A stretch of DNA of 64,000 bases from Fomes fomentarius (lineage: Eukaryota > Basidiomycota > Agaricomycetes > Polyporales > Polyporaceae): contig JABYQN010000011.1 of NCBI GenBank assembly GCA_022606135.1, positions 992,001 to 1,056,000 of the forward strand, given 5' to 3'. Position 1 is the stretch's first letter. Each line of letters opens with the position of its first letter. Of this stretch, positions 56,638-64,000 are shown piece by piece. The position numbers and the translations under genes were made by a program. The notes under the pieces were generated by a model. That model ran no database searches and was not told where the DNA came from. It worked only from the letters and a program-made list of their open reading frames with translations.

Positions 56638-57978
56638 TCACTCCGAACGAACCTTGCCAGTAAAATCATATGAGACCCCCTCTTGGGCTTCCAATAGCTG
56701 GTAGTACGTCAGGCCGTTGAAGTAGCCGGCCTGCATCGACCCGACGAGGCCGCGCGAGATCAGAGCCTCGTCGTGCCCGACCTTGGACGGCTTTACGCCC
56801 GAGCCCGCCGCGGCAGCGTCGGCCAAGAGCTGCACTTGGCAGGATTTCTCTAGGGCGACGTAGAAGTGCATTGTCGCTTCGATGGAGTCTGTCGCGACGA
56901 GGAGGCCGTGATTCTGTTGGGGTACCCGTCCGTTAGTTGAATTGATACCAGAGCAGTGCCACGAGAATGTGGATCACCTGGAGGATTACGGCCTGTGAGC
57001 GAGAGAGAGAACATGGCGACAAGAGTCGATCAGCCGTGGTGCAGTGAATCTCCTAGGAACAATGGTGAGGAACGCACCTTCTTGTTTCCGAGTGCTTTCG
57101 CGATGTTTGCGCCTTCGTCCTCGTCGACCACGACGCCTCCGAATTGTTTGTAGACCCCAAGGTCCTGGAGGTGGCGTAGTCACGAGCGTTTCTCGTCAGA
57201 CGTCTGGCATATATATATACGTGCGACGCACGGCACAATCTAGTGACCTCTCACCTGGTAGAAGGCGCAACTATCCTGAGTGATGGTGTCCAGGTCCCTG
57301 CCGAAAGCCGCAAACGCGCGGCCGAACGGACTGTGCGTGTGGGCGGCGCAGTTGGCGTCCGGGCGCGCGGCGTGCACGGCGGCGTGGATCATGAAGGCTG
57401 CCCTGTTGAGCTGCTTGCCCCTGCCGCATTCATCCACCTGCACGGTGCCGTTGTGGTCGACGAGCACGAGGTCCGTTGGCTGAACGACCTGGAAGTTCTT
57501 GCCCTGGTTGCAGAGAGTTGCAGAGTGAGTGGCGTGTTTTTTTTTCTAGCATGGCGACGAGGCGCCGGGTGATTGTGTACGCACGTAGGGGTTGACCCAG
57601 AAGCAGTCGGGGCGTATGGGGTCCTGATATACCCAGGGTTGGTCGGCGTTCAGGACGATCTCTGTGAGGGAGATAACGACGGCGTACCCGCACGGTGATA
57701 TGGCCCGCTGTGCCCTCATCGTAACCGAGCTTGCCTACACAGAGATGGATGTGAGAAGAACAAGGAAAGTAAGTGAACGGCACCACAGACTCACCGAAGA
57801 TGCGGAGGGTCTGTGCAAGGCGGAATTTGAGGTAGTCGCGCTCCACGTCTTTTGATACGAACTTGGGTGGTTTCGGCATACCGCCCGCAGCCCACAAGTA
57901 CGACGACGGTGGTGTGGCAGGCTTCTGTGCATCGTTCATCCGAGGAGGGTCCAGCCATGTTGGCGGCATGATAGCCAT
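56638..57978 (-). CDS. Class II aldolase/adducin-domain protein
   Basis: A cytosolic zinc-dependent class II aldolase-fold protein; fungal members have no settled substrate. It starts at MAIMPPTWLDPPRM (57978; a second Met 13 residues on is possible). PKPPKFVSKDVERDYLKFRL and AQTLRIFG follow. Introns then lead to KLGYDEGTAGHITVR, DCFWVNPY, TDLVLVDHNGTVQVDECGRG and FMIHAAVHAARPDANCAAHT. The last runs into the metal-binding HTHSPFGRAFAAFGRDLDTI. Then come TQDSCAFYQ, VYKQFGGVVVDEDEGANIAK, a NHGLLVATDSIEATMHFYVA segment with the second His, and LEKSCQVQLLADAAAAGSGV. The C-terminus ends with FTGKVRSE and a TGA at 56638-56640. Five or six introns. It looks intact. Confidence 0.85.
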
Positions 57979-59290
57979 CAGGAGAGGCGACACACTCACT
58001 GCATACGTTCGTGGGCCCTTTGTCATGTGTGGGACGACCTTGCGAGAGTGTCTTCCCATAGAGCAGAAGACGGACTTGCTGAGGGAGAGAGGAGAGGACA
58101 ATGTGGTTGGCAAGGACGCGTACATTGTCGCTGCTGTTGGGGGGAGGGGGTATGAAAAGTTCGTATTTATAGAGCCACCGTGGACAGGAGTCTGGAATGT
58201 ATATTCCTACCCCGATGGCGAGCATCACAAATTCCTGCGAGTAACATTGGGATGATCTGGGCGATTATGGGTATGACCTAGACCATGCCAGCACACGAGC
58301 AGATGTCGCAAGGCCTGTCTACAGTAAGACTTCCCACCAGGTTTGACGTAGTGCGAAGTCGGCTATACGACAGCTCAACTCCTCGTGAGCGCACAACAAT
58401 GCGCAAAGCACGGGGATGCCGACTTACGTTATGTCCTTGCTTTGCGTATCATATCCTGCCAGGATTGTGCAACTTCGGTTACGCATAGCGGTCAACTCTA
58501 GGTGAACGTTGACGTAAGTACATGTGTCAGGATTGAACTCCGCCCATATGTGCAGGGTACCGTTTGCAGATAGCGTTCTGGACGATCAGTGGTTACCGGG
58601 TCGTTCACTGTAGTGAAGAAGTTGCTAGAGTGCTAACGCCCGTCTATTGAGTCCGTCATAACCGAGACGCTCGTGAATTCTGCAACGGGTGGTAAGCTAG
58701 CCAATGCTTGGGCTCGGATTGCAGAATACCTGCACCGCGAGAACCCCGTCGGTGTATTGGGGTGTCAATCGGCGGGTACTGACTACGTGATCTAATCCCG
58801 GGAAAGTGGTGTCTACATTGGCGGGCCCGGCGGCAGGCGGGTACGAGTCGATCACGGAGACTTGAGAATGAACTCCGACCAGGCGTCACGGTTGCTACCG
58901 ACCCGCTCGTATGTACCAACTTGTTGGGATGGAAAACGATGGCTGAGATCCAAAGCCGAGCGTTCACTCAAGGCGTCGGAATGTGCCGAGGATCGAATGT
59001 GAGACAGAAGATGCCGTGATGAGCATTTTAAGCTTCAGGTGATATCCTTCTTCATACACGCGCTTGTTGCGCGCCCCAAGGTTAGCGCGCCCTCCTGACC
59101 TGGTCACTGACCTCGACGATGACGGAACCTTTCCCGCCGCTCCGTGCATTTCTCCACGTACGCTTAGCGGCGCCCGCCGCCGGACCGCGACGATCAAGGG
59201 CTGCTCTCGTGATCCTGGACGGCGACATAAAATGCTGCCCAAACTTGAACACTGCCAAATTCCGACCCACGTCTGGATCTAGGTATCAAG
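57979..59290. other. Divergent intergenic region, no gene recognised
   Basis: It separates the aldolase-family gene and the GH28 gene, so it should hold both promoters. Open frames here have no motifs. No TATA box in a suitable place was recognised for GH28. Confidence 0.45.
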
Positions 59291-61412
59291 ATGCTCATCA
59301 AGTTTCTAACTTTCGCTTTCCTAGCCGCTCTCGCGCTTGCCCGAAGGTCCTGCAAGGTCCCTGCCATAGGCGGCGGAGAAGATGATGGGCCTGCGATCAA
59401 TGCCGCATTCAAGAGATGTGCGAAGAAATCCAGGGTCGTCCTCGATAAGTACTACGTGGTGGACACGCTCCTCCTCACCGAGGACTTGGATGACGTCCAA
59501 ATCGAGTTATCGGGCACCGGTAAGTATCTGCAGCGCTCTGCGCGGCCTCCTATTATTCTATCAGACGCGGTAGTTTACCCACTGTATACAGTCCAGTACA
59601 CACCGGACATCGCAAGGTGGTCCCCTCAGAGTCTATACTTGACTTATCAGAACGCGTAAGAGTGGCATGTGCCCACATACCCAGGTTGCAGTCGACTTAG
59701 CGGACGCTGTAATAAATCTAGGACAACTTTCTGGTTCCTCTCAGGAAACAACATTCACCTTTATGGGGGAGGCACTCTTGACGGAAATGGCCAAGTCTGG
59801 TGGGACACGTACAACAACACGCACGTCAGTATTGCTTCGAATTCTTTCTCTCTAGCGCGCACTCCGGTTCTCATGAATGCTTATCTCAGGATTCGGGCAC
59901 GGCGGGAGGGTCGTCTACAACCTTCGCGCGTCCCATACCACTCACTGTCGGGAACGCCACCAACGTAGTTGTTGAGAACATCAGGCAGATAGGTTCCCCG
60001 TTCTGGGTGCGCTTGTTTCCTTCTTCATTCAGTTGCCTTGTTCGACTTACTGATGCTTATACCACAGAACAACGTGAGTAGCGTTTGCGACACTCCCGAG
60101 CGTCATTGATGTCGGGAGTACAGTTCGTGTATCAGAGCACGAACGTCACGTACAAAAACATCAAGTAGGCCGTTGCGCCGTCTTCTGTTGCCACTAATCA
60201 GTCAATTTTGCCAGCATCCGCACGGCCTCATACTCGAGCAGCCCGACTGCAAATTCTGGTACGTTCCGCAGCCGTCGTTACGTGAATAAGTCCGTGTGTT
60301 GACCCTTGTTCTGGCACCTAGATGGTTGGGACATTTACCGCTCCTCGCACGTCACCATCCGTGACTCCGTCGTAGACAACGACGATGACTGTGTCTGTAC
60401 GTACCTTCCCCGCTTCTCTGACACGGAGGAGGCAGGGACCCGAGGCGCTAATTGTATCAATAGCGTTCAAACCGAACAGCACGAACATCGTTGTTGCGAA
60501 CATGTGGTGCAATGGCTCGCACGGCGTCTCCGTGGGCAGCCTGGGCCAGGTATGCGCCCATCTTGCGCGTTCGTCTTCCGCTGACCACGGACTATGCCAC
60601 CATGTTGCGTCGTATCGCAGTATGCAGGTGAGACGGACATCGTCGCGAATGTCTCGGTCTCGAACATCACGATGTTGAACGCGCAAAACGGTGCCCGTAT
60701 CAAGGTGTTCGGTGGCAATCCTGACCCCCGTACGTGCATCACTGTCATTCGTTGGCGTGTTTGCCCGCTCCCTGACTGTTCCCTACCTTTTGCAGAAAGC
60801 ACAATCGGCGGTGGTTCGGGGTATGTGAGAAACATTACGTTCAAGGACTTCCATGGTAGGACCCTTCCAAAGTTCATGTGAAGTTCACTGAGGGCTAACC
60901 GCTGCCACGACCACGCAGTCGAGAACGTCGACAATCCCATCTACATCAACCAAGTACGTTTCCAACTCGTATCTCGGCTCGTGCTCTTCTCATCGACATC
61001 GTGGCAACTTCTAGTGCTATTCCACCAAGGCAGATGTGTGCGCCCAGTACCCGAGCACACTTTCTATTTCCGACGTTCATTGTGAGCCCGCTCTATTTCC
61101 GCTCGCTCCTCCGCCTGCCTCCCGTCTAGACGCTTATTTTCGTCGACCGTAGACATCAACGTCACCGGCACGTCGTCCGGCAAAGAGGGCCGCGTTGTGG
61201 TTGACATGGAGTGTTCTGCAACATGCGAAGACATCACGGCGGTTGACACACACCTTAATTCTCCCGATGGTAGCCCGGCATATGTGTGCAAGAATATCGC
61301 TAGCGAAGCGCAGGTGAGTTTTACCAGTCCGTGGGGCGAGACCTTGCTTCTTCAATACATGTGCTGATGTTCCCATCTCTAGCTCGACTTCAACTGTACG
61401 GCCCCCGCATGA
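59291..61412 (+). CDS. Secreted GH28 pectinase (exo-polygalacturonase-like)
   Basis: It hydrolyses galacturonan or related pectin chains outside the cell. The signal peptide is [17 protein letters not shown]. The mature start [20 protein letters not shown] and [20 protein letters not shown] are typical of exo-acting and rhamnogalacturonan-type GH28 enzymes. Beta-helix motifs come from about ten short exons: [59 protein letters not shown] (first catalytic Asp), and DNDDDCVSFKPNS (catalytic Asp pair). Then come [14 protein letters not shown] (His), [13 protein letters not shown] (Arg-Ile-Lys) and [20 protein letters not shown]. It ends DFNCTAPA. All active-site residues of the family are present. 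Several N-X-S/T sites fit a secreted protein. Exo-polygalacturonase against xylogalacturonan or rhamnogalacturonan activity cannot be settled from sequence. Confidence 0.9.
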
Positions 61413-61603
61413 ACTGGCATGTAGCGTGGATATCAGTGATTAGCTCGCACAAGGTGTCAAGCGCGGGGTATGATGGGAGTCCGAGATTCGCGCTCTCGAC
61501 ATGGTACGATATCTTTGGTAATGTAAATAATCTATTGTACAAACACGGAATGGAGTGTAGTCGTCCATCAGTCCACCTTGAGCTTCTCTGACTTCTGCAG
61601 CGA

Positions 61604-61900
61604 TCAGATTAGTGAAGCGGTCTCCTCGCAGGTACGGAGCATGCTCACTTGACCCTCGTCCTCCTCCCTGGCCTCTGCAGCACCACTGGTGTTGAGACCC
61701 TCATTCTTGAAGTATTCTGCGTGCTGGTTCAGTCCATACCCAAATATGCTCAATGCGAGGCACCCACCTTTACGCTGTTGCTTGTCTGGGACGCCTTGTG
61801 GCTTGTCGCCGCGGATAGAGGACACGCCCATGGGCTGTTGGCCGCCGGTGGCCTCAAGCGGAGGGGAAGCAGTTCCGAAGGTGTTGTTTGCGGACGACAT
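61604..61900 (-). CDS. Possible small Gly/Ser-rich protein
   Basis: A single open frame of 98 codons has a good start context (CACCATGTCG). It reads MSSANNTFGTASPPLEATGG, then GVSSIRGDKPQGVPDKQQRK, then a short hydrophobic stretch and an acidic end. It has no domain I know. A GT...AG pair inside (GTGCCTCGC...CACGCAG) could be an intron. It lies between the 3' end of GH28 and the divergent MAT2B-type gene. Coding status is uncertain. Confidence 0.35.
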   Translation of the reverse strand: MSSANNTFGTASPPLEATGGQQPMGVSSIRGDKPQGVPDKQQRKGGCLALSIFGYGLNQHAEYFKNEGLNTSGAAEAREEDEGQVSMLRTCEETASLI

Positions 61901-62138
61901 GGTGGTGGTGCAGAGCTTGGAGATGGGTTGCGAGAGCTCTGGGTGAATATGCACGCTGAGCGACGTCGATGAGCAGTTGGCTCCTCAACGGTGATGTCAT
62001 AGCAGACTCGGCGTCTGGTTGGGAGATAAGATCGAGGTGAATCGGAGAACGCCGAGCAGTGCTCATCATCGCACTCCCGAGATCGTGTAGGTTCGAAGTC
62101 GCTACTACTCTGCTTCTCTTCTCTCCGGTATACTAGCG

Positions 62139-63562
62139 ATGCGCGTGATAGTCACTGGTAAGGGATCTTCTCTTGTAAGATGTGAGCGTCCATATCTAAC
62201 TCGCCATCTCCTCTCACTTGCAGGCGCCTCTGGAGTCCTCGGGTCTGCCGTCTACGGTGCCTTCAAATCGGCTGGCCATACGACACTAGGACTTGCACAT
62301 TCGCGGCCCACGGATGAGCTGACACAACTGAACCTACTCGATGCGAACGCGACCGAGCGTGTATTTTCTGAATTCAAGCCCGAGTGTAGGTGCAGTCTGG
62401 TTCTCCGCTCGCCCCTTGAACTACAAATCCCGCAGGGGTCATCCACTGCGCGGCGGAGAGACGACCTGATGTTGCGGAGAAGGTAAGATGCACACGATGA
62501 CGCTAACGTACATGCGGCTCACCCGTGTGATTGTCAAACAGGATCCCGAAGCTGCACGCCAAGTCCGTCCGAGTCGGGACAGCTCCCATGCCCGAATTCT
62601 CTGCTGACTTAACGATAGATCAACGTGTTGGTCCCCGAGAACCTCGCCAAGCTATCCAAGGCCCTGAAGTTCAAGCTTGTGTACATCTCCACAGGCACGT
62701 AGCCCGATTGCCCTCGATCGCTACCGGGCACATGGACATCGCTGAAGATCGTTGCCCAACAGAGTATGTATTCGACGGCACCTCCCCGCCATACACGCCC
62801 TCGTCCACAACAAACCCGCTCAACCTATACGGTAAGACCAAGCGCGACGGTGAGCTAGCCGTCCTCGGCGTCTCGGGTGCGAAATCGATCGCTCTGCGCG
62901 TCCCCGTTCTGTGAGCGTCCCGTCTGCAGAGCCCTCACACCTCACAGGGTCTCTGAAGAATGAACGAACCGACACAGGTACGGGCCTGCGGCGAAGAACA
63001 CCGACAGCGCGGTAAACATCCTCCTCGACGTCGTCGCTGACCAGAGCGGCAAGCAGTACAAGATGGACCACTACGCGACCCGCTACCCCACCAACGTGCT
63101 GGACATTGCCGATTTCCTCGTCCGCCTCAGCGGTGGGTGATTGCCGGGCTCCAGTTGTATAGCCTCCATAGAGTCGCTGAATGACGTCCTACAGGCCTCC
63201 CGGCCTCTCGCGTGATACCCCCGATCTTGCACTACTCGGCTGGCGAGCCGTTCACGAAGTACGAGATGTGTCTCGTCTTCGCGCGGCTTCTCGGGGTGCC
63301 CCACGGGCACATCAATGCTGACGCCTCTCCGCCTAAGGTGTGCTTCTTGTTGCATTTCGCACACCCTCCGGAGGAGACTATGTCTGCTTGAGGATCCGTC
63401 GACTGATGTTGTTTGCCGTACTACCTGCAGTACGACACGCCGCGACCGCAGAACACGCAGCTATATGTGCGCGAGACGGAGGACCTCATGGAGGGCTTTG
63501 GTGGACTTGGATGGAACCCGTTCGAAGAGTGGTGGGCTGGGTATTTGAACAAGAAGCAGTGA
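62139..63562 (+). CDS. MAT2B-type Rossmann protein (SDR, RmlD-like)
   Basis: An extended short-chain dehydrogenase/reductase-fold protein. Animal MAT2B is the regulatory subunit of methionine adenosyltransferase, and RmlD makes dTDP-rhamnose (family knowledge); the fungal role is less certain. The first exon, MRVIVT, is joined by an intron to GASGVLGSAVYGAFKSAGHT, the nucleotide-binding glycine motif. WVIHCAAERRPDVAEK, DPEAARQINVLVPENLAKLS and FKLVYIST then join EYVFDGTSPPYTPSSTTNPL. LNLYGKTKRDGELAVL (Tyr-X3-Lys) and SIALRVPVLYGP follow, then ILLDVVADQSGKQYKMDHYA, TRYPTNVLDIADFLVRLSG and PQNTQLYVRETEDLMEGFGG. It ends YLNKKQ. The intron inside the YIST/EYVFDG motif has no usable GT donor. The reading requires ACAG|GCACGT...CAACAG|AGTATG, a GC-AG intron at 62695-62762. 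Confidence 0.86.
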
Positions 63563-64000
63563 CGAACTGGCGGTCTCATCCCTGAAGATGTGATAGGATG
63601 ATCAAGCACATAGAGGTGTCCCGGAACATGTATGTAGCGTATAGACGGAAATACTGATGAGGAAAACGTACTCACAGAGCCGGGAAATATGACTTCAAGG
63701 TTGTTGAAACCACACCATGCACGAAGGTGGATTCAGGTAAAATCGTGAATTCATGACGCCATTTTTAGGGCGCAAGATTGAAGCACATTGTACAGAGCAC
63801 AACCATAGTACTACATACGTCCGGCGCCGTCTAGTAAGGCGCGCCAGGTGCCTCTTTGGGAGCTTGGGAGAGAGAGAGAGGAGGAAGAGATCGGGCAAGC
63901 GGCCACCCATCGGCAAGTGCAAATCGCCCAAGCAACCATCCCCACCCCAAAGGTGTTCCTCGTATATGGGAGGTGAGGAAGTTCAGCGGCATTGCGCTGT
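63563..64000. other. Right edge, no gene recognised
   Basis: This is the downstream flank of the MAT2B-type gene. A minus-strand frame of 78 codons and a GA-rich tract near 63865-63885 are present, but no gene can be supported before the window ends. Confidence 0.4.

Noticed and set aside
62060..62110. GGTTCGAAGTC resembling a tRNA T-arm
   Set aside because: No acceptor stem, D-arm or anticodon arm can be folded around it.

Overview
The window looks like nuclear DNA of a filamentous basidiomycete, most likely an Agaricomycete of the wood-decay or polypore type (inference). The reasons are dense short introns of about 45-70 bases with GT...AG ends, genes on both strands with their own promoters, families typical of mushroom-forming fungi (DUF4419, DUF7918, a lineage-specific zinc-finger family), and plant cell-wall enzymes. 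I saw no operon, ribosome binding site, CRISPR array, rRNA or tRNA gene.

Layout. 0.4-5.4 kb: an intracellular GH51 alpha-L-arabinofuranosidase (minus) and an MFS sugar transporter (plus), transcribed divergently from an 848-base intergenic region that holds a symmetric candidate operator. 5.4-20.9 kb: a lineage-specific region with two near-identical DUF4419 genes from a segmental duplication, a dead third copy in the opposite orientation, and a zinc-finger-family relic. PWP2 (ribosome biogenesis) and a short secreted tyrosinase are embedded in it. 21.1-24.3 kb: VPS16, a core subunit of the CORVET/HOPS tethers. 25.8-27.4 kb: an HMG-box transcription factor, followed on the other strand by a three-exon candidate gene for a 48-residue secreted peptide with a Kex2-type site. 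29.8-34.3 kb: a SYG1/XPR1-type SPX-EXS phosphate exporter. 38.0-39.8 kb: an arrestin-like protein. 39.8-45.0 kb: about 5 kb without a recognisable gene.

45.0-47.1 kb: two nuclear genes for mitochondrial proteins, MIX17/CHCHD2 and an mL45/MBA1-like protein, start 238 bases apart head to head. They share a perfect CCAAT/HAP-type consensus and a telo-box. 48.6-50.4 kb: a Ser-rich protein of unknown function. 50.9-52.4 kb: an alpha/beta-hydrolase with a possible nonsense codon. 53.2-56.0 kb: a DUF1769 protein and a DUF7918 protein whose C-terminus carries paired SUMO-acceptor and SUMO-interaction motifs. Three TGACTCA sites lie upstream of the latter. 56.6-63.6 kb: a class II aldolase/adducin-domain protein, a secreted GH28 pectinase, a small possible ORF and a MAT2B-type Rossmann protein with a probable GC-AG intron.

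GH51 plus transporter is the only clear functional pair, for uptake and hydrolysis of arabinose-containing oligosaccharides. GH28 and the tyrosinase fit the same plant-material lifestyle but are not linked to it by position. Exon boundaries were read by eye from splice signals and family conservation. Total coding length was checked to be a multiple of three only for GH51, tyrosinase, HMG, the small peptide and MIX17. Start-to-stop spans of genes include introns.
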